From Aquabacter sediminis (lineage in GTDB: Bacteria > Pseudomonadota > Alphaproteobacteria > Rhizobiales > Xanthobacteraceae), in assembly GCF_028863665.1 (NCBI RefSeq), contig NZ_JARBFX010000001.1:124001-188000 (forward strand): 64,000 bases of DNA, given 5' to 3'. Shown one piece after another: positions 42,914 to 52,366 of the stretch (position 1 is the stretch's first letter; every line of letters begins with the position of its first letter). The translations under genes were made by a program, and so were the position numbers. A model generated the notes under the pieces. The model saw nothing but the letters and a program-made list of their open reading frames with translations, was not told where the DNA came from and did no database searches.

Positions 42914-44578
42914 GTGGCCATGCCCTTTCCTGTCACCCTCCTCGATCTGGCCGGCTGCATCGCGCTGCTCCTGTGGGGCACGCACATGGTGCAGAGCGGC
43001 GTGATGCGTGCCTTCGGGCCCCGTCTGCGCACGGTGCTCGCGGGCGCGCTGAAGACGCGCTTCCATGCCTTCTTCGCGGGCCTGGGGGTGACGGCCATCC
43101 TGCAGAGCAGCACCGCCACCGGCCTTATGGTGGCGGGATTCGCCGCCACGGGCGTGGTGGACCTGGTGCCGGCGCTGGCGGTGATGCTGGGGGCGAATGT
43201 GGGCACCACGCTGGTGGTGCAGGTGCTCTCCTTCGACGTGGCTGCGGTCGCGCCGGCGCTCATCCTGGTGGGCGTGGTGCTCTATCGCCGCGCGGCCTCC
43301 GGCATGCCGCGCGACCTGGGCAAGGTGCTGGTGGGCCTCGGCCTGATGCTCATGTCCCTGCACCGCCTCATCGAGCTGATCACGCCCTATGAGGATGCGC
43401 CCAACCTGCGTCTGCTCATGGGCGCCATTTCCACCGCGCCCTTCGTCGCCATGCTGGCGGCAGCGCTCCTGACCTGGGTGGCCCATTCCTCGGTCGCCAT
43501 CGTGCTGCTGGCCATGTCGCTGGCGAGCAAGGGCGTGGTGCCGCCGGAAGCGGCCTTTGCCATGGTTCTGGGTGCCAATCTCGGCAGCGCGCTCAATCCG
43601 GTCCTGGAGGCCTCCAGCGGCCTCGATCCCTCGTCCCGCCGCATGCCCGTCGGCAATCTGATCAATCGCCTGGTGGGCGTGGTGGTGGTGCTCGCCTTGC
43701 TCGATCCCATTTCGCAGGTGTTCGTCACCTACCAGGCGGACATTGCGCGCGGCGTCGCCGACTTCCACACCCTGTTCAACCTGGTGCTGGCAGTCGCCTT
43801 CCTGCCGTTCCTGAAGCCGTTCTCACAGATGCTCAAGCACCTGTTCCCCAACAAGGCCGCCGAGGCGGATCCCGCCCAGCCGCTTTACCTCAACCCGGCC
43901 GCCATCGAGACGCCGGTGGTGGCGCTCGGCAATGCGGCGCGCGAAAGCCTCCGCCTCGCCGACACCCTGGAGACCATGATCCAGTGCACGCGCCTCGCCA
44001 TCGAGAAGGACACGGGCAACCGCCTGGATGAGGCGCGTCGGCTGGACGATGTGCTGGATAGCCTCACCGGATCGATCCGCACCTATCTTCTGTCCCTCGA
44101 TCCGGAGACGTTGAGCGACAGCGACCAGCGCCGGGTGGAAGAAATCCTGGCTTTCGTCACCAATATGGAACAGGCCGGAGACGTGATCGACACCAGCCTG
44201 CTGACCCTCGCCTATAAACGCCTGAAGCGCGGCATCCCCTTTTCCGCCGAGGCCAGGGGGGATCTGGGACAGGTGTTTGACCGGTTAACGGCCAACCTGC
44301 GCACCGCGGCTGCTCTTTTCGTGACGGATGATCCCCGTGCGGCGCGATTGTTGGCGGCGGAAAAGACCATCTTCCGCGACCTGGAAAGCAAGGCCAATCA
44401 AGAGCATCTGGCCCGCCTTCGCGCCGGGGGGACGGCGGCTGCGGAAGCCATGGCGATGCAACTGGACGTGGTGCGCGACCTCAAGCGGATCAACGCGCAT
44501 CTGGTCACGGGCACTGCTTATCCGGTTCTTGAGCGCGGTGGAGAGTTGTTGACTACGCGTGTACAGGGCGTCGAGTAA
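42914..44578 (+). CDS. Na/Pi cotransporter family protein with PhoU-like domain
   Basis: This is a 554-residue NptA-type transporter. The membrane part (1 to ~320) holds the two inverted Na_Pi_cotrans repeats, with hallmark ILQSSTATGLMVAGFAATG and VAHSSVAIVLLAMSLAS motifs (QSS/HSS) and VMLGANVGTTLVVQVLS. The cytoplasmic C-terminal part (about 335-550) is a PhoU-like helical bundle (RLADTLETMIQCTRLAIEKD, AFVTNMEQAGDVIDTSLL). It is likely a sodium-driven phosphate carrier under regulatory control of its PhoU tail. The start is GTG 42914 or ATG 42920. No pst or pho genes are adjacent. Confidence 0.9.
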   Translation: MAMPFPVTLLDLAGCIALLLWGTHMVQSGVMRAFGPRLRTVLAGALKTRFHAFFAGLGVTAILQSSTATGLMVAGFAATGVVDLVPALAVMLGANVGTTLVVQVLSFDVAAVAPALILVGVVLYRRAASGMPRDLGKVLVGLGLMLMSLHRLIELITPYEDAPNLRLLMGAISTAPFVAMLAAALLTWVAHSSVAIVLLAMSLASKGVVPPEAAFAMVLGANLGSALNPVLEASSGLDPSSRRMPVGNLINRLVGVVVVLALLDPISQVFVTYQADIARGVADFHTLFNLVLAVAFLPFLKPFSQMLKHLFPNKAAEADPAQPLYLNPAAIETPVVALGNAARESLRLADTLETMIQCTRLAIEKDTGNRLDEARRLDDVLDSLTGSIRTYLLSLDPETLSDSDQRRVEEILAFVTNMEQAGDVIDTSLLTLAYKRLKRGIPFSAEARGDLGQVFDRLTANLRTAAALFVTDDPRAARLLAAEKTIFRDLESKANQEHLARLRAGGTAAAEAMAMQLDVVRDLKRINAHLVTGTAYPVLERGGELLTTRVQGVE

Positions 44579-44799
44579 TAAGTAGTATCGAAGAATAGAT
44601 CAGATCCCTCAAATGTAATCGGATGAGCCGTTAACTTATTGTGTGATATTCAGGCAACAGACCTTCCGTAAGGCCAGAAGAATGGTGCCAATCCGGCGCA
44701 AAGGCTCCGCCTGCCATTATTCTGCTTCACCCGCGTGACAATGCTGCCGCATTGCACGGTCATTCGACGATCTCCCACAACAACATGGAGGTCGAGGGT

Positions 44800-45255
44800 A
44801 TGGAGTTACGGAAGGGGTTTTTGCTCGGATTTTTCGCGATCGCCGCGAGCACCGCCGCCCACCCAGCCAAGGCCGATTCCGAACAGACCGGAATCGCTTC
44901 ATATTACTGGCAAGGGCGTGGCACGGCCAGCGGTGAGCGCTTCAATCCGGGTGCCCTGACTGCGGCCCACCGTTCCCTGCCATTCAACACAAAGGTCAAA
45001 GTTACCAATCTGAGAAACGGGAAGACGGTCATCGTTCGCATCAATGACCGGGGTCCCTTTGTCCGTGGGCGCATCATCGACGTGTCGCGCGCCGCGGCCA
45101 GCCAACTGGGCTTCACCGGCCACGGCCTGACCAAGGTCAAGGTCGCAGTGGTGCGGGAGGAAGCCCCGACCTTCAACCTCTTCGGCGCGACTGCGTCCGC
45201 CCAGAAGGGAGAGAAGGGACAGCGGACCGCTTCTGCGGACCCTTCTTCCGATTGA
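44800..45255 (+). CDS. rlpA: RlpA-like septal ring lytic transglycosylase/expansin-fold protein
   Basis: This is a 151-residue exported protein with signal peptide [25 protein letters not shown] and a double-psi beta-barrel ([29 protein letters not shown], then [29 protein letters not shown]). RlpA proteins act on denuded peptidoglycan at the septum. This copy has no lipobox and no C-terminal SPOR domain, so septal targeting is unproven. The ATG at 44800 has GGAGG eight bases upstream; in-frame ATGs at 44752 and 44785 are less likely. The 221 bases ahead are AT-rich and probably contain its promoter. Confidence 0.85.
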   Translation: MELRKGFLLGFFAIAASTAAHPAKADSEQTGIASYYWQGRGTASGERFNPGALTAAHRSLPFNTKVKVTNLRNGKTVIVRINDRGPFVRGRIIDVSRAAASQLGFTGHGLTKVKVAVVREEAPTFNLFGATASAQKGEKGQRTASADPSSD

Positions 45256-45382
45256 TCTCTCGATCCTCCAGCGCCGGATGCTCCGGATGTGCCGTGCGGG
45301 ACCTGACCGGTCTGGCCTTCCCCCTCCGTCCCTGACCTCGACCACCCGCTGACCGCCGACCGCGGCTCAGCTGCACCTTTCA

Positions 45383-45420
45383 GAGGGCGACCGGAACGCC
45401 GTTTCGGTCGCCCCTCTTTT
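45383..45420 (+). terminator. Terminator of rlpA
   Basis: The stem GAGGGCGACCG / CGGTCGCCCCTC, with one bulged C, is followed by TTTT. It also ends seven bases before the convergent MerR gene. Confidence 0.7.
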
Positions 45421-45426
45421 ATGCCC

Positions 45427-46932
45427 TCAAGACCTGCGCCCGGCAGACGGGTCGAGCACTTGGTCGAGAAGGCGACGGCATTCGCCCAGTTCGTGCAGCG
45501 CGCTCTGGAGGCGGCTCACGTCTTCCCGCGACAGCACGGGCACCGCACCGGGCGCCGCCAGGCGTGGGTCGGATCGCAAGTGCGGCGGCAGATACTGCTC
45601 GGGCGGCCCGCGGCGCGCATCTGAACGCGGCACATGTGTGCCATCGGGCGCATAGGCCTCGCGCGGCTCGAAATCGCCTTCGCCGTCCTCGTAAATTTCT
45701 TCCGGCGGTGCGTGCAGCGGCCCGCGATGGGGCCGGCCGCTTTCCGCGCCTGTCCAGGGATCGGCGGCGGAGCCGGCCCAGGGGTCGGCGGCCCGGGGCG
45801 CGCTCGCCGGCGGAGGCGCTGGAAGCGGATGGGGCGTGAACACCGGCTCTTCCCGCTCCTTCATGCGACGAATGCGAGCGTCCAGAGGCTCGGAAATCTG
45901 CTGGGCTGGCGGCTCAAGAGGCTCATCGTCAAAGAACGGGAGCAGGGGATCTTCCAGTTCCGGCACCGGAGGCGGCTCGGGCGTCCGGGCGGCGGGGCCC
46001 CGGCTCGGGCGGCGAGGCGGAATGGGCGCCGCTGCCGCCGGCCGCACAGGGGCGACCGAGGGGGCTGGCGGCAGCGGCGTGAAGTCCGGCGCGTCATACC
46101 CATAGCCGTCATCGACGTCGGGTTGCGCGTCATGGCCGTAGGCAGCACCCTCACCCGGATCGGAAAACCGGAACTGCTCCGGCGGCTCAGCCTCGAAGCG
46201 CGGCTCCACACGAGGTTCCATCCGTGGCGGAGCGGCATGGCCGTGGGCGGAGCTTTGGACGTGGCCCGCATGCGGCGGGGTGTAGTCCAACGGGCCGCTG
46301 CCGCGCCCGGCGCCGGGCGCCGGTTCGTCATAGCGGTCGTGCGCCCGATAATAGGTGTCCTCCGCGTCCTCATCTTCGAAAGCCGGGGGCGCGGCAGAAC
46401 GCGGGGCCGGACGCTCGTCGGCATGACGACGTGGCGCCTCCAACCCGGGCTCCACCCGAGGCGCCGTGCGGAACCCCTCCTCCATGAACGGAAGGGGCGG
46501 CTCCTCCAGGGGGTCGTAATCGGGCTGCGGTTGCGGCGCCTTGCGGCCGGGGATCAGGCCGAGCAGGCCGCCCACCATGCCGCCACGGGGCTTGCGCGGT
46601 ATGCTGTCTTCCGGTTCCGAAGATTGAATGGGCGCACCGTCGGCCTCGACCCCGATCCCCTGGACATGGCGAATGCCCTGATCCTTCAGGATCTTCTGCA
46701 CACCCTTGATGGTGTAGCCTTCGCCATAGAGCAGGTGCTGGATGCCGCGCAGCAGGACGATGTCGTCCGGGCGATAGAAGCGCCGCCCGCCGGCGCGCTT
46801 CACAGGGCGGATCTGGCTGAACTTGGTTTCCCAGAAGCGCAACACATGCTGGGGAAGGCCGAGCTCATCCGCCACTTCGCTGATGGTGCGGAAGGCGTCC
46901 GGAGATTTGTCGGCTGTCCTTGCGTCCGGCAC
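45427..46932 (-). CDS. MerR-family transcriptional regulator with long low-complexity extension
   Basis: This is about 501 residues from GTG 46932. The N-terminal MerR helix-turn-helix (about 10-85) is unmistakable: [69 protein letters not shown]. This DNA-binding part usually follows ihfA in alphaproteobacteria, in proteins of roughly 180-200 residues. Here a Pro/Glu/Arg-rich, repeat-poor region of ~370 residues ([47 protein letters not shown]) is inserted before the conserved C-terminal helix [26 protein letters not shown]. The insert has proper codon bias and no stops, so it is likely translated. The gene starts 17 bases after ihfA. Confidence 0.82.
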   Translation of the reverse strand: MPDARTADKSPDAFRTISEVADELGLPQHVLRFWETKFSQIRPVKRAGGRRFYRPDDIVLLRGIQHLLYGEGYTIKGVQKILKDQGIRHVQGIGVEADGAPIQSSEPEDSIPRKPRGGMVGGLLGLIPGRKAPQPQPDYDPLEEPPLPFMEEGFRTAPRVEPGLEAPRRHADERPAPRSAAPPAFEDEDAEDTYYRAHDRYDEPAPGAGRGSGPLDYTPPHAGHVQSSAHGHAAPPRMEPRVEPRFEAEPPEQFRFSDPGEGAAYGHDAQPDVDDGYGYDAPDFTPLPPAPSVAPVRPAAAAPIPPRRPSRGPAARTPEPPPVPELEDPLLPFFDDEPLEPPAQQISEPLDARIRRMKEREEPVFTPHPLPAPPPASAPRAADPWAGSAADPWTGAESGRPHRGPLHAPPEEIYEDGEGDFEPREAYAPDGTHVPRSDARRGPPEQYLPPHLRSDPRLAAPGAVPVLSREDVSRLQSALHELGECRRLLDQVLDPSAGRRS

Positions 46933-46949
46933 GTCCCGCCCGATCCCGA

Positions 46950-47267
46950 TCAGTCGCTGTCTTGCTCGTCCGATGTGCGCCCGTTGATGCGATTCTTCAA
47001 GATGCTGGACGGCTTGAAGACCATCACGCGGCGCGGTTCGATGGGGACTTCCTCGCCGGTCTTGGGATTGCGGCCGATCCGCTGCCCCTTGGAGCGGACG
47101 ACGAACGAGCCGAACGAGGACAGCTTCACTGTTTCGCCCCGGGCGAGACAGTCGGCAATTTCCTTCAGGACGGACTCGACGAGGGCCGCAGACTCGGTTC
47201 GGGAAAGCCCAACCTGCTGGTACACGGCCTCGCAAAGATCAGCACGCGTGACGGTCCGACCAGCCAT
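46950..47267 (-). CDS. ihfA: Integration host factor subunit alpha
   Basis: This is a 105-residue HU/IHF-fold DNA-bending protein. The start [34 protein letters not shown] is typical. The beta-arm segment [36 protein letters not shown] contains the RNPKTG and Pro tip that intercalates into DNA. The ATG at 47267 is used; six extra residues upstream are unlikely. It is in the minus-strand block DUF177-plsX-fabH-ihfA-MerR, the standard alphaproteobacterial order, with 96 bases between fabH and ihfA. Confidence 0.95.
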   Translation of the reverse strand: MAGRTVTRADLCEAVYQQVGLSRTESAALVESVLKEIADCLARGETVKLSSFGSFVVRSKGQRIGRNPKTGEEVPIEPRRVMVFKPSSILKNRINGRTSDEQDSD

Positions 47268-47363
47268 GTGTCTCCCCGGCCCCAAGAGAGTTATGATGGA
47301 ACGACCCTATCGACTTTCTGCAAGCGCGGTCAACGGGCTTAATGGCGCATTTACCACGCCTTT

Positions 47364-48338
47364 TCACCAGCGTACCAGGGCCGACCCCCAGGTGAAGCCC
47401 CCGCCCATCGCCTCCAGGAGGACGAGATCGCCCTTCTTGATGCGCCCATCCTTGCAGGCGGTGTCCAAGGCCAGCGGAATGGAAGCGGCAGAGGTATTAC
47501 CATGCCGGTCGACGGTGGTCACCACCTTTTCCGGGGCAATGCCGAGTTTCTGGGCGCTGGCATCGATGATGCGGCGATTGGCCTGATGAGGCACGAACCA
47601 GTCGATGCTCTCAGCGCTCTCGCCGGTGGCTGAGAAGGCATCAACGATCACGTCTGTGATCATGCCCACCGCGTGCTTGAAGACCTCCCGGCCTTCCATG
47701 CGCAGGTGGCCGACCGTGCCGGTGGTGGAGGGGCCGCCATCCACATAGAGCTTGGACCGGTGACGCCCGTCGCAGCGCAGGTGGGAGGTCAGGATCCCCC
47801 TGCCCTCGCTCTTGTCGGCCTCCACCGCCTCCAGCACCACGGCGCCAGCACCGTCGCCGAACAGCACGCAGGTGCCCCGGTCTTCCCAGTCCAGGATGCG
47901 GGAGAAGGTCTCGGCGCCAATCACCAGGGCCCGCTTGAACGCGCCGGTGCGCAGATGGGCGTCGGCGGTGGCGAGCGCGAACACGAAGCCCGAGCACACC
48001 GCCTGCAGGTCGAAGGCCGCGCCGTTGAGGATGCCCAGCTGCGCCTGAACGGTGGCTGCGGTGGCGGGGAAGGTCTGGTCCGGCGTCGAGGTGGCAAGAA
48101 TGACCAGGTCGATGTCCGCCGCGGTCACGCCGGCATCGGCCATGGCCCGCTCGGCCGCATGGCGGGCGAGGTCCGACGTGTATTCGCCTTCCGCTGCCAC
48201 ATAACGCTGGTGGATGCCGGTGCGCTGGACGATCCACTCGTCGGACGTGTCCACCCGCTGCGCCAGATCCGCATTGGTCAGGACCGTCTGCGGCAAGTAG
48301 GAACCGACGCCCTGCACCCGGGAAATCTTCAAGCTCAC
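47364..48338 (-). CDS. fabH: 3-oxoacyl-[acyl carrier protein] synthase III
   Basis: This is a 324-residue thiolase-fold condensing enzyme that starts fatty acid synthesis from acetyl-CoA and malonyl-ACP. The triad is present: Cys in [12 protein letters not shown], His in [12 protein letters not shown], and Asn in [12 protein letters not shown]. The active-site entrance stretch [13 protein letters not shown] is also typical. It starts with GTG that overlaps the plsX stop by four bases, so plsX and fabH are translationally coupled, as in many bacteria. Confidence 0.97.
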   Translation of the reverse strand: MSLKISRVQGVGSYLPQTVLTNADLAQRVDTSDEWIVQRTGIHQRYVAAEGEYTSDLARHAAERAMADAGVTAADIDLVILATSTPDQTFPATAATVQAQLGILNGAAFDLQAVCSGFVFALATADAHLRTGAFKRALVIGAETFSRILDWEDRGTCVLFGDGAGAVVLEAVEADKSEGRGILTSHLRCDGRHRSKLYVDGGPSTTGTVGHLRMEGREVFKHAVGMITDVIVDAFSATGESAESIDWFVPHQANRRIIDASAQKLGIAPEKVVTTVDRHGNTSAASIPLALDTACKDGRIKKGDLVLLEAMGGGFTWGSALVRW

Positions 48339-49408
48339 GATTGTTCTTCCGTTTCGGCCGCCGGAACAGGCACCGCGCCCGAGAGGGGGAGGCGGCGGCT
48401 GAGGAGGCTCGTTTCGATACGGGTCAGCAATTGGTGCCGGATCATGTCGTAGCCGACATCCACCGCGGCAGCGAAGCCTTCCGCGTCGGTGCCGCCATGA
48501 CTCTTGATAACGACCCCGTTCAAGCCCAGGAACACGCCGCCGTTGGAGCGGCGCGGGTCCATCTTTTCGCGCAGGGCCTGGAAGGCGTCGCGCGCCAGCA
48601 GATAGCCGATGCGCGCCCGCCAGGTGCGACTCATGGCGGAGCGCAGATAGGTGGCCAATTGCTTGGCGGTGCCCTCGGCGGTCTTCAGCGCGATATTGCC
48701 GGAAAAGCCCTCGGTCACCACCACGTCCACCGTGCCGGCGCCGATGTCATTGCCTTCGACGAAGCCGTGATAGGCCATGTCCGGCTGTGTATCCTCCTTG
48801 AGGATGCGGCCGGCTTCCTTGACCTCCTCCACGCCCTTGATCTCTTCCACGCCCACATTGAGCAGGCCCACGGTGGGGCAGGCGATGTTGAGCACGGTGC
48901 GCGCCATGGCCGAGCCCATGATGGCCATTTCCACCAGGCTCTGGGCGGTGGCGCCGATGGAGGCGCCCATGTCGAGCACGATGCTCTCGCCCTTCAGCGT
49001 CGGCCAGATGGCGGCGATGGCAGGCCGGCCGATGCCGGGCATGGTGCGCAAATTGACCTTGGCCATGGCCATGAGCGCGCCGGTATTGCCCGCCGACACG
49101 GCGGCATCCGCATCGCCCGTCTTCACCGCGTCGATGGCACGCCACATGGACGAGCGGTAGCGCCCTGCCCTAAGTGCTTGGCTGGGCTTGTCGTCCATGC
49201 CCACGACCACTTCGGTGTGGACCACCTGTGCCGCCGCCGCGAGCGCCGGATAGCGCGCGAGCACGGCCTTCACCCGCGCCTCGTTCCCGAACAGGATGAG
49301 GCGCATGTCCGGGTGCCGGCTCTGGGCGATGGCGACGCCGGGAATCACGACCTCGGGGCCGTGATCGCCGCCCATGGCGTCGATGGCTATGCGAACCGGG
49401 GCAGTCAT
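48335..49408 (-). CDS. plsX: Phosphate acyltransferase PlsX
   Basis: This is a 357-residue enzyme converting acyl-ACP to acyl-phosphate for phospholipid synthesis. The N terminus [26 protein letters not shown] fixes the start at 49408. Other family blocks are [80 protein letters not shown] and [23 protein letters not shown]. It is coupled to fabH. In enterobacteria rpmF sits between the DUF177 gene and plsX; here the 124-base gap has no L32 gene. Confidence 0.96.
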   Translation of the reverse strand: MTAPVRIAIDAMGGDHGPEVVIPGVAIAQSRHPDMRLILFGNEARVKAVLARYPALAAAAQVVHTEVVVGMDDKPSQALRAGRYRSSMWRAIDAVKTGDADAAVSAGNTGALMAMAKVNLRTMPGIGRPAIAAIWPTLKGESIVLDMGASIGATAQSLVEMAIMGSAMARTVLNIACPTVGLLNVGVEEIKGVEEVKEAGRILKEDTQPDMAYHGFVEGNDIGAGTVDVVVTEGFSGNIALKTAEGTAKQLATYLRSAMSRTWRARIGYLLARDAFQALREKMDPRRSNGGVFLGLNGVVIKSHGGTDAEGFAAAVDVGYDMIRHQLLTRIETSLLSRRLPLSGAVPVPAAETEEQS

Positions 49409-49532
49409 GTCGTCGAGGGTTCCAGTCGATCCTGCGCGGCGCGGGCATGCCGCATGGCGGGCGGACAATAACGTGTCAAATTTCGGCCGCAACTGCTCCC
49501 GCGGGGTGCTCTGTAAAGAGCGGTGCGGAGGC

Positions 49533-50057
49533 TCACGATTTGCCCTTCAGCTGCGCCAGGGCGGCGAAGGGCGAATCGTCCGCCGGGCCTTCCTGATGTG
49601 GTTCGAACACTTCGCCGGGGCGACGCGGATAGGGGTCGAGCCCAAGTGCGAGGAACTCGGTGGCGAGCGCGCCGAGGTCCACCGCGCCGTCCACGAGGGC
49701 ATCGGGTGGATCGCGCAGCGCTTCGCCTTCGGCATCCTCTTCCTGCGCCGCCTCAAGGGCCGCGACCTCCTCCGGCGGGGCGAACTCCACCTCGAACGTC
49801 TCGTCCACCTGGTCGTCGAAGTCCTCCAGCGAGACCACGGACGTCACCCGAACGGTCGCCTTCAGGCGGCCGGTCACCACGGCGCCGTCACGGCGCGGCA
49901 CGAGGGTCGCCTCCAGCTGAAGGTCGCTCACCTCTCGCACGCCCACATGGCGCGCGAGCGCGGTGCGCTCGTCCGCACTGGCGGTCAGGCGCACGGTGGT
50001 GCCGGAGGGGGACAGCTCCGCAATGCGGACTTTGTGGGTGAAGGGAAGGTCAGACAT
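49533..50057 (-). CDS. DUF177 (YceD-like) protein
   Basis: This is a 174-residue soluble acidic protein of the DUF177/YceD family. In enterobacteria and plants YceD-type proteins are linked to 23S rRNA and ribosome assembly; its role here is unproven. Characteristic pieces are [64 protein letters not shown] (an acidic loop), and the C-terminal [26 protein letters not shown] followed by [13 protein letters not shown]. The start at 50057 overlaps the end of the upstream chaperone gene by eight bases. Confidence 0.9.
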   Translation of the reverse strand: MSDLPFTHKVRIAELSPSGTTVRLTASADERTALARHVGVREVSDLQLEATLVPRRDGAVVTGRLKATVRVTSVVSLEDFDDQVDETFEVEFAPPEEVAALEAAQEEDAEGEALRDPPDALVDGAVDLGALATEFLALGLDPYPRRPGEVFEPHQEGPADDSPFAALAQLKGKS

Positions 50058-50598
50058 GGTCCTCGGCCTTATCCGGGGAGAATGGCGGGAACGCGGCCTC
50101 GCCACTGGAAAATCGGGCGATGGGCTGGGTGGCCAGCAGATCGCGTGCCGCCTGCACATAGGCTGCGAGCGCGCCAGCCTTGGGGCTTGTGGCCTCGGTC
50201 TCCAGGACATTGCGGGCCACGGCCTCGCGCACGGCCTCCGCCCCGCTGGCGAGCGCCGCGTCATAGGCTGCGGTGCGGCCATAGAAGGCCTGGCCGATCT
50301 TTTTCATGCGCTTGGGAACGGACAGGTCGCCGATTCCCATTTCCCGCAACGTGCGGTCCATGTCGTCCAGGAAGGCATCGAATACCTTCTGGGACAGATC
50401 CTGGCCGGTCTCCCCCTCCCCTTTGAGGCGGTGGCAGACCAGGAAGGTGTGCAGCAGCAGAAGCTCAAACCGTCCTTCCACCGTATCGGGAACGCCGAAC
50501 TCCATATAGAAGGCAGGCTGCCGCGCCTGTGCCACGATCGCGCCATACAGCCGCTCGATGGTGTCAGGGGTCTTGTTTCGGCGAAACAGCTTGAGCAT
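50050..50598 (-). CDS. Ubiquinol-cytochrome c chaperone (Cbp3-like) family protein
   Basis: This is a 182-residue helical protein of the Ubiq_cyt_C_chap (Cbp3/UQCC1) family, which assists cytochrome b maturation and bc1 assembly. The diagnostic stretch is LYGAIVAQARQPAFYMEFGVPDTVEGRFELLLLHTFLVCHRL, then DAFLDDMDRTLREMGIGDLSVPKRMKKIGQAFYGRTAAYDAAL. The ATG at 50598 gives a normal length. It is the first gene of the minus-strand block, overlapping DUF177, and is divergent from bamE. The petABC genes it would serve are outside the window. Confidence 0.92.
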   Translation of the reverse strand: MLKLFRRNKTPDTIERLYGAIVAQARQPAFYMEFGVPDTVEGRFELLLLHTFLVCHRLKGEGETGQDLSQKVFDAFLDDMDRTLREMGIGDLSVPKRMKKIGQAFYGRTAAYDAALASGAEAVREAVARNVLETEATSPKAGALAAYVQAARDLLATQPIARFSSGEAAFPPFSPDKAEDHV

Positions 50599-50837
50599 TA
50601 CGTCCTGCGGGGTGTGCGCGCGGGGCGAGGCGGACGATAATACGCCTGCTTGAGCCCGTTTCGGGCGTAGCGCGCCCGCTTGCGTGTGGCAAGGGCGCGA
50701 ATGGCGGCGGGTGGGGGCAACCCGGCGGCACATGACAAATCGGCGACGGCCCGGCAGGGGCACCGCCGGATGGGAATCAACGGAGCGCGGAGGGGCGCGG
50801 CCAAGGCCGACCATCCGCCTCGAATGAGGGACTTGGC

Positions 50838-51383
50838 GTGGCGTCAATGCAGTTGAAGACCAGTGCACCCGACACTTCGTCCTCCCGCAGGCGTGGCCTT
50901 CTGCGCACGGGCGCCCTGTTCGGTGCCGCCGCGGCCACCACGCTGCTGACCGCCTGCAGTGGCGCGCCAGGGCTCACCACGGGGTCCGGCACCACCCTGT
51001 CCGGCGTGGTGCGCACCTATCAGCGGGGCTACGTGCTCAGCGAAGGCGCGCTGGAGCAGGTGCCCATCGGCTCAAGCCAGGAACAGGTGCTCCTGGTGCT
51101 GGGGACGCCCTCCACCGTCTCCGTGTTGAACGGCGACGTCTTCTTCTACATCTCCCAGGTGCAGCAGAAGGTGGCGTTCCTGAAGCCCGAGATCATCGAG
51201 CAGAAGGTGCTGGCGGTCTATTTCGACAAGAATCGCCGGGTCACCCGCATCGCCAATTACGGCCTCCAGGATGGCAAGGTGTTCGACTTCGTCAGCCAGA
51301 CGACGCCCACATCGGGCGCCGAGCTGTCGATTCTGAAGCAACTGCTCCAGGCGACCAATTTCAGCCCCATGGCCACCCAGTAA
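50838..51383 (+). CDS. bamE: Outer membrane assembly lipoprotein BamE
   Basis: This is a 181-residue SmpA/OmlA-family lipoprotein of the BAM complex. An N-terminal charged region (SSSRRRGLLRTG) is followed by a hydrophobic stretch and lipobox LLTAC-SG with the lipidated Cys near residue 40. The mature BamE fold carries YVLSEGALEQVPIGSSQEQVLLVLGTPSTVSVLNGDVFFYISQ and LAVYFDKNRRVTRIANYGLQDGKVFDF. Translation starts at GTG 50838, or at the in-frame ATG 50847. The C-terminal extension QTTPTSGAELSILKQLLQ is typical of alphaproteobacterial BamE. It is divergent from the chaperone gene. Confidence 0.92.
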   Translation: MASMQLKTSAPDTSSSRRRGLLRTGALFGAAAATTLLTACSGAPGLTTGSGTTLSGVVRTYQRGYVLSEGALEQVPIGSSQEQVLLVLGTPSTVSVLNGDVFFYISQVQQKVAFLKPEIIEQKVLAVYFDKNRRVTRIANYGLQDGKVFDFVSQTTPTSGAELSILKQLLQATNFSPMATQ

Positions 51384-51387
51384 TGCG

Positions 51388-51420
51388 AATGCGGCGGCCG
51401 GGTTGCCCGGCCGCCGCATT
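51388..51420. terminator. Hairpin between bamE and tpiA
   Basis: A near-perfect 15-bp palindrome AATGCGGCGGCCGGG / CCCGGCCGCCGCATT with a three-base loop starts five bases after the bamE stop and ends 28 bases before the convergent tpiA stop. It has no long T-run, so it probably works as a bidirectional, stem-dominated terminator. Confidence 0.6.
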
Positions 51421-51448
51421 GCGACGATGTCACGCAAAACCTGAAGCG

Positions 51449-52213
51449 TCAGGCGTAAGCCCTTGCGATGGCAAGAAAGTCGATCGCCTTGAGGCTGGCG
51501 CCGCCCACCAGGGCGCCGTCCACGTCGGCGGCGTTGAGCAAGGTGGCGGCATTGTCGGGCTTTACAGAGCCGCCATAGAGGATGCGCACCTTGCCCGCCT
51601 CGCCCCCCAGGGCCTCGGCCAGCACCTTGCGAATTTCCCCGTGCATCTCCTCCACGTCACCGACGGTGGGGACAAGGCCCGTGCCGATGGCCCAGACCGG
51701 CTCATAGGCGATAACAAGGTTGCCTGCATTGGCGCCGGCCGGAACGGAGCCGCGCACCTGCCCGGCCACCACCGCCAAGGCGGAACCGGCTTCGCGCTCC
51801 TGACGGGTTTCCCCCACGCACACGATGGCGGTCAGCCCCGCCCGCCAGGCCGCCTCGGCCTTGGCGTGGACCGCCGCGTCGCTCTCCCCATGGTCGGTGC
51901 GGCGCTCGCTGTGACCGACAATGACATAGCCCGCCCCGGCATCCTTCAGCATCTCGGCCGAGATATCTCCCGTATGGGCGCCGGTGGCCTTGGCATGGCA
52001 ATCCTGGCCGCCAATGGCGATGCCCGAGCCGGCGGTCTGGGCCGACAGAAGCGCAACCAGTGTCGCGGGCGGGCAGATGAGCAGGTCGGCCTTAGCTTTC
52101 AGGGTGGCATCATAGCCGTCCGCCATGGCAAGCAATTCGGCGCCTGAATGCTTGAGGCCGTTCATCTTCCAGTTTCCGGCAACGAGCGGGCGGCGGGCGG
52201 CGGACATCGGCAT
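51449..52213 (-). CDS. tpiA: Triosephosphate isomerase
   Basis: This is a 254-residue (beta/alpha)8 glycolytic enzyme interconverting DHAP and glyceraldehyde 3-phosphate. The catalytic residues are visible: Lys in VAGNWKMNG, His in VIVGHSERR, and Glu in [13 protein letters not shown] with the flexible loop 6. [13 protein letters not shown] is the phosphate-binding strand. The start is 52213 or 52207. It is transcribed leftward, divergent from ppiD with a 153-base intergenic region. Confidence 0.97.
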   Translation of the reverse strand: MPMSAARRPLVAGNWKMNGLKHSGAELLAMADGYDATLKAKADLLICPPATLVALLSAQTAGSGIAIGGQDCHAKATGAHTGDISAEMLKDAGAGYVIVGHSERRTDHGESDAAVHAKAEAAWRAGLTAIVCVGETRQEREAGSALAVVAGQVRGSVPAGANAGNLVIAYEPVWAIGTGLVPTVGDVEEMHGEIRKVLAEALGGEAGKVRILYGGSVKPDNAATLLNAADVDGALVGGASLKAIDFLAIARAYA

Positions 52214-52366
52214 CTCCGGTTTTGTATCGTGCTTCCGTGCGGTTAGCAGAGGTCGGAAGGCACTGCAAACACGCCGTTCTGCGCCGTTGCGGGGACGAAG
52301 CCCCCTCCCTATGATGCGCGCCTTCTGCGCCGGCCTCCGGTCGCCTATCTCAAGTCAGTCGGGACG

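Noticed and set aside
49409-49532. rpmF (ribosomal protein L32) between the DUF177 gene and plsX
   Set aside because: The 124-base gap has no frame encoding the short basic L32 with its conserved Ser/Arg-rich start; the gene must be elsewhere.
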